The notes: a model not told the origin generated them from the sequence alone. Positions 8,035 to 17,030 are shown, counted from the first letter of the stretch. The stretch: DNA of 34,254 nucleotides from Aquimarina rhabdastrellae (GCA_947387485.1 CANDNT010000026.1:1-34254), one strand, 5' to 3'. A program made the numbers and translations.

Positions 8035-8511
8035 TTATTTCTCAATCATTGCTGAGTCTACTAATTCTTTTGATAATTCATTCTTATTTTTAATTCCAAG
8101 ATTCTTTAATTTTGTTGCTTGTAAAACTAAATTATCATTTCCTGTAGACATTTGTTTATATGCTTCATTATATTTCCCATGAGCTTTTTCTATGTATGAG
8201 CCAACTGACTCTAAGTTTTTCACAAAACCTGTAAATTTATCATACAACTTAGCTCCTCTATTTGCAATTTCTATAGCATTTTGGTTTTGATACTCTCGTT
8301 TCCATAAATCTACTATTAACTTTAATGCAGTTATCAAATTAGTAGGATTCATCAATAAAACTCTCTTATCGTAAGCAAAATTCCATAAATTAGAATCTCC
8401 TTGCATTGCTGCTATATACGCAGGTTCACTTGGTATAAACATTAATACAAAATCAAGTGCTTTATCATAATCATCATAAACTTTGATTCGATCCAGTATT
8501 GAGAATCTCAT
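8035..8511 (-). pseudogene. rmuC: 3' remnant of rmuC (DNA recombination protein RmuC)
   Basis: The 158 codons match only the last third of RmuC, a coiled-coil, nuclease-like protein that limits DNA rearrangements. The conserved block starts at YDDYDKALDFVLMFIPSEPA (residues about 12-31) and continues through LLMNPTNL, LWKREYQNQNA and RGAKLYDKF to the normal C-terminus. RmuC is usually about 400-500 residues, so the N-terminal coiled coil and the first part of the catalytic region are missing. The apparent start (MRFSILDR) is not RmuC-like. Upstream sequence runs straight into the rluF promoter, so the 5' part was deleted. The reading frame kept is intact, so the loss may be recent or the fragment may still be made. 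Confidence 0.8.
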
Positions 8512-8544
8512 CCTTATTACTAGCTATTTTTCGTAATAAAGTAG

Positions 8545-8552
8545 TAGCTTTG
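8545..8552 (+). promoter_or_regulatory. -7 box of rluF promoter
   Basis: TAGCTTTG fits TAnnTTTG and sits 24 bases before the ATG at 8577. It rules out in-frame starts further upstream for rluF because they would lie before the transcript start. Confidence 0.65.
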
Positions 8553-8576
8553 CCCTTTATTAGTACAATTAACAGC

Positions 8577-9443
8577 ATGTCGGATATACAACTTACAAGA
8601 CTCAATAAATATTTAAGCGAAGTAGGCTATTGTTCTCGTAGAGAGGCAGACAAACTTATCGATCAAGGTCGAGTGACTATTAACGGTGTTGTACCCGAAA
8701 TGGGAACCAAAGTTGCTCCCGATGATATCGTAGCTGTTGATGGTGTAGTTGTTACACCGCCTAAAGAAGAACATGTATATCTTGCTTTTCACAAACCTGT
8801 AGGGATTGTATGTACTACAGCTCAAAACGAAAAGGATAATATTATTGATTATATCAATTATCCTAAACGTATCTTCCCTATTGGTCGATTAGATAAACCT
8901 AGCGAAGGGTTGATTTTTTTGACTAGTGATGGTGATATCGTTAATAAAATTTTACGTGCTCGTAATAATCACGAAAAAGAATATATCGTAACGGTTAACA
9001 AATTGATCAATCCAGATTTTATTCGTAGAATGGGAAATGGGATTCCGATCTTGGGTACTATAACCAAAAAATGTGAAGTTGAACAATTAAATAAGTACGA
9101 TTTTAGAATTGTACTTACACAAGGGCTTAACCGACAAATTCGTCGTATGTGTGAGTATTTAGGATTTGAAGTAGTTCGCCTAAAACGTATCCGTATTATG
9201 AATATTTCACTTGACGTTCCTGTTGGTGAATGGCGTTATTTTACAGAAGAAGAATTAGATACCATCAATAGTAATACTGCAGATTCTGATAAAACAGAAA
9301 ATGCTTCAAAAACCACTTCGGGTAGAGCTTCTAGAACTCCTAGAAATGCTAATCGTTCTACAACTCGAAAAACGAATACAAGAGGTAAATCACAAAGAAA
9401 TTCACGCGGTTCTAATACTTCTAGAAAAAGAAACAATCGCTAA
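8577..9443 (+). CDS. rluF: 23S rRNA pseudouridine(2604) synthase RluF
   Basis: RsuA-family pseudouridine synthase. An S4 RNA-binding domain covers about 5-60 (TRLNKYLSEVGYCSRREAD). The catalytic domain carries GRLDKPSEGLIFLT with catalytic Asp106, then HEKEYIVTV, PILGTITKKC and GLNRQIRRMCEYLG, which match RluF closely and separate it from RluB/RsuA. It should modify U2604 (E. coli numbering) of 23S rRNA. The C-terminus from about 235 is a Ser/Thr/Arg/Asn-rich basic tail, common in Bacteroidota members and probably extra RNA contact. An in-frame start at 8499 was rejected because a promoter box lies between. Length 288 residues. Confidence 0.92.
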   Translation: MSDIQLTRLNKYLSEVGYCSRREADKLIDQGRVTINGVVPEMGTKVAPDDIVAVDGVVVTPPKEEHVYLAFHKPVGIVCTTAQNEKDNIIDYINYPKRIFPIGRLDKPSEGLIFLTSDGDIVNKILRARNNHEKEYIVTVNKLINPDFIRRMGNGIPILGTITKKCEVEQLNKYDFRIVLTQGLNRQIRRMCEYLGFEVVRLKRIRIMNISLDVPVGEWRYFTEEELDTINSNTADSDKTENASKTTSGRASRTPRNANRSTTRKTNTRGKSQRNSRGSNTSRKRNNR

Positions 9444-9468
9444 GATTCTTCACTACTACATATAGATC

Positions 9469-9496
9469 GCTTTATCCTTATGGGTAAAGCTTTTTT
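9469..9496 (+). terminator. Rho-independent terminator of rluF
   Basis: GCTTTATCC (9469-9477) pairs with GGGTAAAGC (9482-9490), with one G-T pair and a TTAT loop, followed by six T. Confidence 0.85.
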
Positions 9497-9645
9497 GTTT
9501 TGTAATATGTAAATAGCACAAAGTCACGACTATCGTGGTATGGCAAAAAACAAATCGTTAATTTAATTATAATTAGCATGTTGTCTTTGCATAATGTTTT
9601 CTAAATACAGTAATTTTAGATTGCTATACTTAGAAAAATATTATT

Positions 9646-10074
9646 ATGAATACTCAATTATCACCTTTTCATCTAGCTATTCCTGTACATAATCTCGAAA
9701 TAGCACGTCGTTTTTATACCGATATTTTAGAACTTAAAGAAGGTCGTAGTAGTGAACATTGGGTAGATTTTGATTTTTATGGACATCAATTGGTCATCCA
9801 CGAACAAGAAAAATCTGAAAGCTCAACAGTGCATCATGCTGCTGTAGATCAAAAACAAGTCCCTATTCCGCATTTTGGACTTGTATTACCTTGGAACTAT
9901 TGGGCTGATTTTGTAGCGATGCTTACTTCAAAAAATGTTTCTTTTGAGATAGCTCCTTATATTCGTTTTAAAGGTAAACCTGGTGAGCAAGCCACCCTGT
10001 TTTTTTATGATCCTAGCGGGAATGCATTAGAATTTAAATCCTTTAAAAATCCAGGATCGCTCTTTGACAAATAG
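9646..10074 (+). CDS. VOC family protein (glyoxalase/extradiol dioxygenase fold)
   Basis: A 142-residue vicinal-oxygen-chelate protein. The expected metal ligands are His9 (FHLAIPV), His76 (HFGL) and Glu129 (NALEF), in the usual paired beta-alpha-beta-beta-beta arrangement. It resembles the COG3565-type predicted dioxygenases more than glyoxalase I. The substrate is unknown. It is a single gene between the rluF terminator and the next lipoprotein. Confidence 0.83.
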   Translation: MNTQLSPFHLAIPVHNLEIARRFYTDILELKEGRSSEHWVDFDFYGHQLVIHEQEKSESSTVHHAAVDQKQVPIPHFGLVLPWNYWADFVAMLTSKNVSFEIAPYIRFKGKPGEQATLFFYDPSGNALEFKSFKNPGSLFDK

Positions 10075-10189
10075 CACCCAAAACTACTAGTAAACAAATA
10101 GTTAAGAGTTTTTATTATATTTAGTATCACACAACAAACTTAATTTTTGTGTGATGCTATCATTTTTTCACCCCATAATATTGATTCTT

Positions 10190-10999
10190 ATGAAAAAAAG
10201 CTCACTATTTTTTTACATCCTTTTTATTGCCCTCTTTACCCATTGTGGTGTTCCTCAAGCCGATTATGATCAACTAAAAACCGAAAACGAAAAACTAAAA
10301 CAAGAAATTGCTAATTGTAATCTTACTCCTAAGCAATTACTAGAACAAGCAACTTCGTATTTTGATGCTTTAGAGTATGATAATAGTAAGGAACGTCTAA
10401 GCTTTTTAATTGATAAATATCCAAATACTCGAGAAGCTAAACAAGCTAAATCTTTTTTAAAGAAAGTAGAAAAAGAAGCTTTTGAAGCTACAGAAAAAGA
10501 GATCACAACCGAAGATCACAATAAAAAATATGCCGAAGCACTTACTAAGATGAGAAAGCGTTATGATATCGATAAAAAAATCACTTGGTATTATGATAAG
10601 ACTTCGCCTAAATTTAATAACGAAAATGGTTTTTATGCCTATCTAGGTAAAAAAGAAAAACACAAACCATGGTTAGGTTTTGCTATCAATCATTTTTCTA
10701 AAAAATGGCTCTTTATCGAGCGTATAGAAATTACTGCCGATGGTAAATCTTTTATTATTGAAGAAGAAAAACCAGGTGAGTTTAAAGCTAATGAAGAAAA
10801 TGATGGTAATCGCGAATGGATTGATCGTATCATTAAAAAAGACCAAATGGAACTATTTAATACGATTGCCAAAAGTAAATCTGCAAAACTCAAGTTTATA
10901 GGGAAAAACGCTTCTACAACAAAAACGATTACTACTGCTCAAAAAAAGGCTTTTGCAAATATTCTAGAACTTTATAAAATGATGGGAGGTTCTATGTAA
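10190..10999 (+). CDS. Coiled-coil lipoprotein
   Basis: I choose ATG 10190 because it opens a proper lipoprotein signal (MKKSSLFF... LFTHC, Cys19); the in-frame ATG at 10151 would put 13 hydrophobic residues in front. After the lipid anchor comes a short coiled coil (DYDQLKTENEKLKQEI, about 25-40), then a helical repeat-like stretch, KQLLEQATSYFDALEYDNSK and following, resembling a single TPR pair. A C-terminal domain of about 150 residues follows, with aromatic and Lys-rich segments, that I do not recognise. It is probably an envelope protein. A long hairpin follows directly. Confidence 0.7.
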   Translation: MKKSSLFFYILFIALFTHCGVPQADYDQLKTENEKLKQEIANCNLTPKQLLEQATSYFDALEYDNSKERLSFLIDKYPNTREAKQAKSFLKKVEKEAFEATEKEITTEDHNKKYAEALTKMRKRYDIDKKITWYYDKTSPKFNNENGFYAYLGKKEKHKPWLGFAINHFSKKWLFIERIEITADGKSFIIEEEKPGEFKANEENDGNREWIDRIIKKDQMELFNTIAKSKSAKLKFIGKNASTTKTITTAQKKAFANILELYKMMGGSM

Positions 11000-11023
11000 T
11001 CTCAATTTTCTTAATGATATTAC

Positions 11024-11066
11024 TAAATAACCGAAAAAATAACTAGTTGTTTTTTTCGGTTATTTA
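11024..11066 (+). terminator. Terminator after coiled-coil lipoprotein gene
   Basis: A 16-bp perfect stem, 11024-11039 with 11051-11066, loop of 11 bases, including its own T run. Confidence 0.8.
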
Positions 11067-11080
11067 TTTCTTTCCTAAGT

Positions 11081-11088
11081 TAATTTTG
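11081..11088 (+). promoter_or_regulatory. -7 box of aldehyde dehydrogenase promoter
   Basis: TAATTTTG fits TAnnTTTG. It excludes the upstream in-frame start at 11047 and leaves ATG 11104 or 11116. Confidence 0.55.
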
Positions 11089-11115
11089 TATTTTATTGCT
11101 CTTATGATTTTTGAT

Positions 11116-12480
11116 ATGGAATACGCAACAATTATAGCGCAACAACGCTCTTTTTTTAATACTCATGCTACAAAAAAGGTTTCTTTTAGAATTCAACAGC
11201 TTAAAAAATTAAAAGCTTGTATACAACATAACGAAACGCTACTCTTTGATGCGATCTACAAAGATTTTAAAAAATCTGATTACGAAACTTATGTTTCAGA
11301 ACTTTCTCTCATTTATCATGAGATTGATTTGGCTATTGCCAAAGTTAAAAAATGGAGTAAACGCAAACGGGTTCTTTCTAGTCTTGCTAATTTCCCTTCA
11401 AAAAGCTATATCATTCCAGAGCCTTTGGGATCTACTCTTATTATAGGTGCATGGAATTACCCTTATCAACTTTCTTTGGGTCCTGTTGTAGGTGCCATGG
11501 CTGCTGGATGTACAATTATTTTAAAGCCAAGCGAAATTGCAATGCACAGTGCTCAAGCAATGCAACATATTATCAATACTACTTTTGATCCAGAATATTG
11601 TACAGTAATTCTAGGTGGTATAGCTGAAACCTCTGCTTTACTTGAACATAAATTTGACAAAATCTTTTTTACAGGAAGCACTCATGTAGGAAAAATTATT
11701 TATCAAGCTGCTGCAAAACACCTTACTCCTGTTACATTAGAATTGGGTGGTAAAAGTCCTGCTATAGTTACACCGCAATGTGATATCGCCATGACTGCAA
11801 AGAGATTAGTTTGGGCCAAGTTTCTCAATGCTGGTCAAACTTGTATTGCTCCAGATTATATCATGGTTCATGAAGATGTACATGATGCCTTATTAGAGGC
11901 ACTGATTACACATATCAAAAAAGCTCAATATACCATTGCCAATAAAAACTATACCCAGATCATTAATGATCGTAATTTTGATCGTTTGATTCAATATATA
12001 GATGCTTCTAAAGTTGCTTTTGGTGGGTCTTATGATCAAAAAGAACGTACTATAACTCCTACCTTACTTACTGCTATTACTTTTGATGATACGGTTATGC
12101 AAGAAGAAATCTTTGGTCCTATTTTACCTATATTAAAATATACATCTATAGATACCGCTATACAACAAATACGCACTCTAGATAAACCATTATCTTGTTA
12201 TGTTTTCACAAAGAATACTGCTTTAAAGAATAAAATTCTTAACGAAATTTCTTTTGGAGGTGGTGCTATTAATGACGCTGTAATGCACATCACAGAATCT
12301 CGATTACCTTTTGGAGGTGTGGGTAATAGCGGAATGGGGAACTATCATGGCGAAGCTGGGTTTGAATCTTTTTCGCACTATAAAGGAATTTTACAAAAAC
12401 CTTTTTGGCTAGAACCTAATTTAAAATATGCACCTTATAATTCGACAAAACTAAACATCATAAAAAAACTCTTAGGTTAA
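11116..12480 (+). CDS. Aldehyde dehydrogenase (class 3-like)
   Basis: NAD(P)-dependent aldehyde dehydrogenase of the shorter class 3/fatty-aldehyde type (about 450 residues, no long N-terminal extension). Catalytic Asn114 is in GAWNYP, the general base Glu209 is in TLELGGKSP, and the nucleophile Cys243 is in FLNAGQTC. The C-terminal LPFGGVGNSGMGNYHG is conserved. It probably oxidises medium or long aliphatic aldehydes; the substrate is inferred from subfamily resemblance only. ATG 11116 (MEYATI) is preferred over 11104, four codons upstream, by family resemblance. The last codons lie within the left arm and loop of its bidirectional terminator. Confidence 0.87.
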   Translation: MEYATIIAQQRSFFNTHATKKVSFRIQQLKKLKACIQHNETLLFDAIYKDFKKSDYETYVSELSLIYHEIDLAIAKVKKWSKRKRVLSSLANFPSKSYIIPEPLGSTLIIGAWNYPYQLSLGPVVGAMAAGCTIILKPSEIAMHSAQAMQHIINTTFDPEYCTVILGGIAETSALLEHKFDKIFFTGSTHVGKIIYQAAAKHLTPVTLELGGKSPAIVTPQCDIAMTAKRLVWAKFLNAGQTCIAPDYIMVHEDVHDALLEALITHIKKAQYTIANKNYTQIINDRNFDRLIQYIDASKVAFGGSYDQKERTITPTLLTAITFDDTVMQEEIFGPILPILKYTSIDTAIQQIRTLDKPLSCYVFTKNTALKNKILNEISFGGGAINDAVMHITESRLPFGGVGNSGMGNYHGEAGFESFSHYKGILQKPFWLEPNLKYAPYNSTKLNIIKKLLG

Positions 12481-12495
12481 GACTAAGAGTTTTTT
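12463..12495. terminator. Bidirectional terminator between convergent genes
   Basis: AAAAAACTCTTAG (12463-12475) pairs with 12483-12495 across 7 bases. The A and T runs on the two sides serve the aldehyde dehydrogenase gene (plus) and kmo (minus). Confidence 0.85.
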
Positions 12496-12504
12496 TATGC
12501 TATT

Positions 12505-13848
12505 TTATGCTTCTAGCATTGCTAGGATTTTCTGCTCTACAGCTTCACTATTCCAGCAATTTTCTATGTTGTCCATTTTCATGATTTCATCCATAATTCT
12601 CGCTTGCTCATCTCCTATATTTAAAGCTTCGCTATATGGTTGATGAGAGAAGGTTACTCTAGAATATAATGGCAACCATTTCTTTGGATATTTATCTGCA
12701 AAATGCTTTTCTATTTTCTTTCTCAATAAAAATTTATGGTCAGCAGTTTTACTACTCATTTCCATAAAATTGCGATAAGAAAGTTCGGCTATTGCATCTG
12801 CATTAGGTTTACGTTCTTCTTGGTATTTTTTAAAGATTACTTCCCAATCTTCGCCTTCGTATTTTTCTAGTAATTCGATTAATATCGAAATATCTTCAAA
12901 ACCAGCATTCATTCCTTGTCCATAAAACGGAACAATTGCATGGGCAGAATCTCCTACAAGTGCCACTTTATTCCAATATGTCCATGGGAAACATTTAATT
13001 GTCACCAAAGCACTTGTTGGATTATTTGTAAAATCTTCTACTAATGTAGGCATTAGTGTTAACGTATCTGGGAAATATTTTTGCCAGAAAGCCATTAATT
13101 TTGTTTCGTCTGTTAATTGCTCAAAAGAGTGTTCACCTTCATGAGGCATAAATAAGGTACAGGTAAATGTTCCATCAAGATTAGGTAGCGCAATTAACAT
13201 AAACTCTCCTCTAGGCCAGATATGTAATGAGTTCTTATTGAGTTTATGTGTACCATCTTCGTTTGCTGGTATACTTAATTCTTTATATCCAGTATTTAAG
13301 AATTTTTGTTCATAGTCAAATCGACTACGTCTTTGCATCTTATGCCTTACTCTAGAAAAAGCACCATCACACCCAAAGATATGATCAAACTGGTATTCTT
13401 TCCATTCTCCTTTTTCGGTTTCTCCCGTATATAACTTAGCTTCTGGAAGGTTGATATCCCAAACTTTTTCTTCAAAACGGAATTCTACACCAGCTTCTTC
13501 GGCTAGGGTAATCATTTTTCTGTTTAAAACCCCTCTAGAGATAGAATATATTGCTTCACCTTCTTCTCCATAATATTGGTAATATTCTTCTTTACCATTT
13601 ACATGCATTGCTCTTTTATCCATTGCAATGGCAATAGATCTAACTTCTTCACCTATTCCTATCGCATCTAAGGCTCTCCAACCTCTAACGGACATTGCTA
13701 AATTTATAGATCTTCCGCTAAATTTTATATTTCTAATATCCGGTCTTCTATCAAATACCGTAACTGTATACTCTTTTTTACGTAAGTAAATAGCCAGCAA
13801 CGATCCTACAAGTCCACTACCTACAATGGCTATATTTTTTTTGTGCAT
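12505..13848 (-). CDS. kmo: Kynurenine 3-monooxygenase
   Basis: FAD- and NADPH-dependent aromatic hydroxylase that makes 3-hydroxykynurenine from L-kynurenine in tryptophan breakdown. The dinucleotide-binding motif GSGLVG is at 10-15 and the RxINLAMS-like RSINLAMS segment follows near 46-53. A CDGAFSRVRHKM block (the DG motif) and the second FAD motif VGDSAHAIVPFYGQGMNAGFED are typical of KMO rather than generic salicylate hydroxylases. At 447 residues it has the bacterial KMO length; no C-terminal membrane helix is obvious. Kynureninase, the next enzyme, lies 4 kb away on the same strand. Confidence 0.92.
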   Translation of the reverse strand: MHKKNIAIVGSGLVGSLLAIYLRKKEYTVTVFDRRPDIRNIKFSGRSINLAMSVRGWRALDAIGIGEEVRSIAIAMDKRAMHVNGKEEYYQYYGEEGEAIYSISRGVLNRKMITLAEEAGVEFRFEEKVWDINLPEAKLYTGETEKGEWKEYQFDHIFGCDGAFSRVRHKMQRRSRFDYEQKFLNTGYKELSIPANEDGTHKLNKNSLHIWPRGEFMLIALPNLDGTFTCTLFMPHEGEHSFEQLTDETKLMAFWQKYFPDTLTLMPTLVEDFTNNPTSALVTIKCFPWTYWNKVALVGDSAHAIVPFYGQGMNAGFEDISILIELLEKYEGEDWEVIFKKYQEERKPNADAIAELSYRNFMEMSSKTADHKFLLRKKIEKHFADKYPKKWLPLYSRVTFSHQPYSEALNIGDEQARIMDEIMKMDNIENCWNSEAVEQKILAMLEA

Positions 13849-14048
13849 AGTATATATAAGCTTAGCTGTGATTAATGCTTAGTAATCACTCTGCTAAATT
13901 TTGTTTCTAAATTATTTGGGGAAGCTAATTTAATGATTAAATCTCAATCTACATGGGTTCTAGCCCTATAAGTCTATAAAGACCTCATCTCCCAAATATT
14001 TTTCATATCTTAATGTTAGTTCAATTATAAAAATTCGACTGTTAAAAC

Positions 14049-14885
14049 ATGGTTAAAGAGTTTAAAGAATTTTCGACTAATGCCGTTTTTATAGCGGGTA
14101 CAGAAGTTATTTTGGATGGTTATACTTCGTCTAAAGAATTAGGGCTATATACCTTTATTAGAACGACTACCGTAGCTGCTCAAGTAATTATTGATGGAGT
14201 GCCTATAACTCTTTCTCCTAATCAAATAGTTTCACTTACTCCTAATCAATATTTTCAATTTGTAACAGGAGAAAAATTAGTGGTCTATCAATTTAACCGA
14301 GAATTTTATTGTATTAAAGATCACGATAAAGAAGTGAGTTGTGTAGGTATTCTCTTTTTTGGAAATACCGCTATCTCTTCTGTAATACTAACAGAAAACG
14401 AAGCTCATAAGTTTTGTTTGCTTCACGAAATCATAGTTGAAGAATTAGATACTGTTGATACTATTCAAGCAGAAATGCTTAGAATTTTATTAAAGCGTTT
14501 TATTATTAAAACTACTCGACTTATTAAAGAACAAACTCAGGTCGACCATATTTATAGCGATAAATTAGATGTATTGCGCAATTATAATTTTTTGGTGGAG
14601 ACACATTTTAGAAAAGAACACAGTGTAACTTTTTATGCACAGCAATTAAATAAATCTCCCAAGACATTATCGAATAGCTTTTCTGAATATAAAAAAGGGC
14701 CACTACAAATAATTCACGATCGTATTATATTAGAAGCAAAACGTTTATTAACCTATACTGATAAGTCGGCCAAAGAGATTTCTTATGAATTAGGTTTTGA
14801 AGATGCTTCCCATCTAAGTCGTCTATTTAAAAAACATACAGGAGTTTCACCTTCTGCATTTAAAAAGAGTATACATAATTTTTAA
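14049..14885 (+). CDS. AraC family transcriptional regulator
   Basis: A 278-residue regulator. The N-terminal half (about 10-90) looks like a cupin-type sensor, and the C-terminal 95 residues are a complete AraC double helix-turn-helix: VTFYAQQLNKSPKTLSNSF (about 193-211) and AKEISYELGFEDASHLSRLFKKHTGVSP (241-268). The ligand is unknown. It is followed 26 bases later by a DoxX gene and then a terminator, so the two form an operon. It may also control the stress-type genes further right. Confidence 0.87.
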   Translation: MVKEFKEFSTNAVFIAGTEVILDGYTSSKELGLYTFIRTTTVAAQVIIDGVPITLSPNQIVSLTPNQYFQFVTGEKLVVYQFNREFYCIKDHDKEVSCVGILFFGNTAISSVILTENEAHKFCLLHEIIVEELDTVDTIQAEMLRILLKRFIIKTTRLIKEQTQVDHIYSDKLDVLRNYNFLVETHFRKEHSVTFYAQQLNKSPKTLSNSFSEYKKGPLQIIHDRIILEAKRLLTYTDKSAKEISYELGFEDASHLSRLFKKHTGVSPSAFKKSIHNF

Positions 14886-14911
14886 AAAACTAACATAAAA
14901 ACAATAATACC

Positions 14912-15295
14912 ATGAAAAAATATCTACCTCTGATCTTGCGTATTGCAGTTGCTATAATTTTAATACAGACTTTACGCTTTAAATTTACAGCTCACCCAGA
15001 TAGTGTTTATATCTTTAGTAAAGTAGGTCTTGAACCTGTGGGAAGAATTGGTATAGGTATCGCCGAGCTTATTGCAGGTATTCTTCTTCTAATCCCTAGA
15101 ACAGTATGGTTAGGAGCTACACTTACTTTAGGAATTATAGGTGGTGCTATCATGATGCACTTAACGCAATTAGGTATAGAAATAAAAGGTGATGGCGGTG
15201 TACTTTTTTATACTGCTGTTGTAACTTTTCTACTTAGTGCCATTATCTTATGGTTATACAGAACTTCAATTCCGATTATTGGAAAACGTTTTTAA
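14912..15295 (+). CDS. DoxX family membrane protein
   Basis: A 127-residue integral membrane protein with four hydrophobic helices (roughly 5-20, 45-62, 65-85, 97-117) and the DoxX/SURF4-like pattern FKFTAHP and GIAELIAGILLLIP. DoxX relatives are linked to thiol or oxidative stress, but this member has no assigned role. It is cotranscribed with the AraC regulator upstream. A hairpin terminator follows at 15322. Confidence 0.8.
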   Translation: MKKYLPLILRIAVAIILIQTLRFKFTAHPDSVYIFSKVGLEPVGRIGIGIAELIAGILLLIPRTVWLGATLTLGIIGGAIMMHLTQLGIEIKGDGGVLFYTAVVTFLLSAIILWLYRTSIPIIGKRF

Positions 15296-15321
15296 AATTT
15301 TAGATTCATATCATATTTCGC

Positions 15322-15348
15322 AAAAGCCTTCAAATAATGAAGGCTTTT
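15322..15348 (+). terminator. Terminator of the AraC-DoxX operon
   Basis: AAAAGCCTTC (15322-15331) pairs with GAAGGCTTTT (15339-15348) across AAATAAT and is followed by T-rich sequence. Confidence 0.8.
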
Positions 15349-15502
15349 TACTTATATACAACCTTTCATTTCTTCTGTTTTATCAAAAAACCACAAAAAG
15401 GGAAAAATCGACAAGCCTAAAGGAAAAAGCATCATTCTTAAACAGTTACTACGATCGTAATTTTACACCGTTGATTAAAACAATCACTACTAAATAAAAA
15501 AC

Positions 15503-15868
15503 ATGACGATAATGGAAAATAGTATTGAGAAAAATTTAAAGCATGTACATGAATTATTAGCAAAGGGAGCTTTCATTGAAGCTATGGACTTATACTTACA
15601 TGATCAAGTAGAATTAAGAGAAGCTAATGGCGAACCTAAACAAGGAAAAGCCTTTAACTTAAAGTTTGAGCAAGATTTTATCGATAACAAGTTAGAAGAG
15701 TTTGTTCGCTATGACGTAAACAATTATGCTGTTAATGGTAATCATTCTTTTTATGACGCTGTAATGGAATTAAAGTTAAAAGATGGTAGTACTATGCTTT
15801 CTGAACAATCTGTTGTTACAGAATGGAAAGATGGTAAAATCTATAGAGAACGCTATTATCACGCCTAG
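15503..15868 (+). CDS. SnoaL/NTF2-like protein
   Basis: A 121-residue cytoplasmic protein of the NTF2-like fold. It has an N-terminal helix (KNLKHVHELLAKGAFIEAMDLYLHDQVELREANGEP), then a beta sheet ending in VVTEWKDGKIYRERYYHA, which is the usual SnoaL-like end. There is no clear catalytic set. The start could be ATG 15503 or ATG 15512. It precedes the AhpD-like gene by 150 bases on the same strand. Confidence 0.72.
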   Translation: MTIMENSIEKNLKHVHELLAKGAFIEAMDLYLHDQVELREANGEPKQGKAFNLKFEQDFIDNKLEEFVRYDVNNYAVNGNHSFYDAVMELKLKDGSTMLSEQSVVTEWKDGKIYRERYYHA

Positions 15869-16018
15869 TTTTTTACTACTAAAGAAAAATTGACAAGTGC
15901 TCGGGAAAAAATGGCATTTTAAGCATAAAACATCCTTCTGATATTTGCACTGTCATTAATTGATAAACATACAACACAACAGATCACACAGAAAAAAATA
16001 ATTAAACACAACATTATT

Positions 16019-16552
16019 ATGAGTAGAATAAATGTACCAACAAAAGCAGAAGTTTCTGCTAAGAATCAAGAGATATTTGACAATCTAGAAAAAGGATTAG
16101 GATTTGTACCTAATTTATATGCGACTTATGCGCATAGTGATACTGCTTTAGAAAACTATTTAGCATTTAGCGGAGCAAAGACTTCGTTATCTACAAAAGA
16201 AAAAGAAGTAGTAAACTTAGCTGTAAGTCAAGTAAACAACTGTATTTATTGTTTATCTGCGCACACTGCTATCGGAAAAATGAATGGATTTAATGATGAG
16301 CAAATCCTTGAATTGCGTGCAGGGAAAGCTTCTTTTGACAATAAATTTGATGCTTTGGCTAGATTAGCAAAAAACATTACAGAAAATAGAGGTAAGACAG
16401 ATCAAGATGTTCTAGATAACTTCTTTAACGCTGGATATAATAAGGCTAATTTAATTGACACAATTTCATTAGTAGGAGATAAAACAATCTCAAACTATAT
16501 CCATAGTACAACTCAAGTGCCTGTAGATTTTCCAGAAGCACAACCACTTTAA
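16019..16552 (+). CDS. Carboxymuconolactone decarboxylase/AhpD-like protein
   Basis: A 177-residue alkylhydroperoxidase-like protein. The redox pair is Cys75 and Cys78 with His82 in NNCIYCLSAH, the AhpD active-site pattern (Glu...Cys-x2-Cys-x3-His). The N-terminal INVPTKAEVSAKNQEIFDNLEKGLGFVPN segment is typical of the peroxidase-related subgroup. It probably acts as a thiol-dependent peroxidase. It lies 50 bases before a secreted cupredoxin-like gene, likely on one transcript. Confidence 0.85.
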   Translation: MSRINVPTKAEVSAKNQEIFDNLEKGLGFVPNLYATYAHSDTALENYLAFSGAKTSLSTKEKEVVNLAVSQVNNCIYCLSAHTAIGKMNGFNDEQILELRAGKASFDNKFDALARLAKNITENRGKTDQDVLDNFFNAGYNKANLIDTISLVGDKTISNYIHSTTQVPVDFPEAQPL

Positions 16553-16602
16553 ACATTAACAATTTTATTAAATATTATTTTAAACATTAACTTAAAGAAA
16601 TC

Positions 16603-16971
16603 ATGAAAAAAGTAATCGCATTATTTGTATTGGTATTAGGATTCTCATTAGCTAGTTCGGCTCAATCTAAAGTAGTTACTTTAGAGCAAACTAAAGGAGA
16701 GTTTACTCAAAAATCAATTACATTATCTGAAGGAACTTACACTTTTGAAATTTCAAATAACGCTGTAGGTCATGATATCGGGTTTGTTTTAGTACAAAAA
16801 GGAAAAGATATTTCTAATCCAGCAAACCACATTAAAAATGCTTATGTAACTAAACCTGTTGGAAACAATTCTAAAGGTACTTCTAAGCAAGTAAAACTTA
16901 AGAAAGGTGAATACGTATACTTTTGTCCATTGAATCCAACATCTACGGACAATACTCTTATTGTAAAGTAA
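16603..16971 (+). CDS. Secreted cupredoxin-like protein
   Basis: A 122-residue protein with a signal peptide (1-20, cut after SSA) and a small cupredoxin beta barrel. His57 (VGHDIGF) and Cys108 (YVYFCPLNP) occupy two type-1 copper positions. The usual second histidine and methionine after the cysteine are absent: the loop reads CPLNPTSTDN. Copper binding is therefore doubtful, or unusual. It follows the AhpD-like gene by 50 bases and ends at a strong terminator. Confidence 0.75.
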   Translation: MKKVIALFVLVLGFSLASSAQSKVVTLEQTKGEFTQKSITLSEGTYTFEISNNAVGHDIGFVLVQKGKDISNPANHIKNAYVTKPVGNNSKGTSKQVKLKKGEYVYFCPLNPTSTDNTLIVK

Positions 16972-17000
16972 TCTCCTTTACAATTATTAACTTACTATTA

Positions 17001-17030
17001 AAAGACTATTCTTAGGAATAGTCTTTTTTT
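17001..17030 (+). terminator. Terminator after cupredoxin-like gene
   Basis: An 11-bp stem, 17001-17011 with 17016-17026, TTAG loop, then T to 17030. Confidence 0.88.

Noticed and set aside
8499..8576. Upstream in-frame extension of rluF
   Set aside because: A -7 promoter box lies at 8545-8552 and the family N-terminus (S4 domain) begins right after ATG 8577.
11047..11115. Longer N-terminus for the aldehyde dehydrogenase
   Set aside because: It would start inside the preceding terminator and before the -7 box at 11081-11088.
15237..15497. 86-codon plus-strand frame overlapping the DoxX end
   Set aside because: It runs through the DoxX stop and the terminator hairpin at 15322-15348 and has low-complexity, AT-driven composition.
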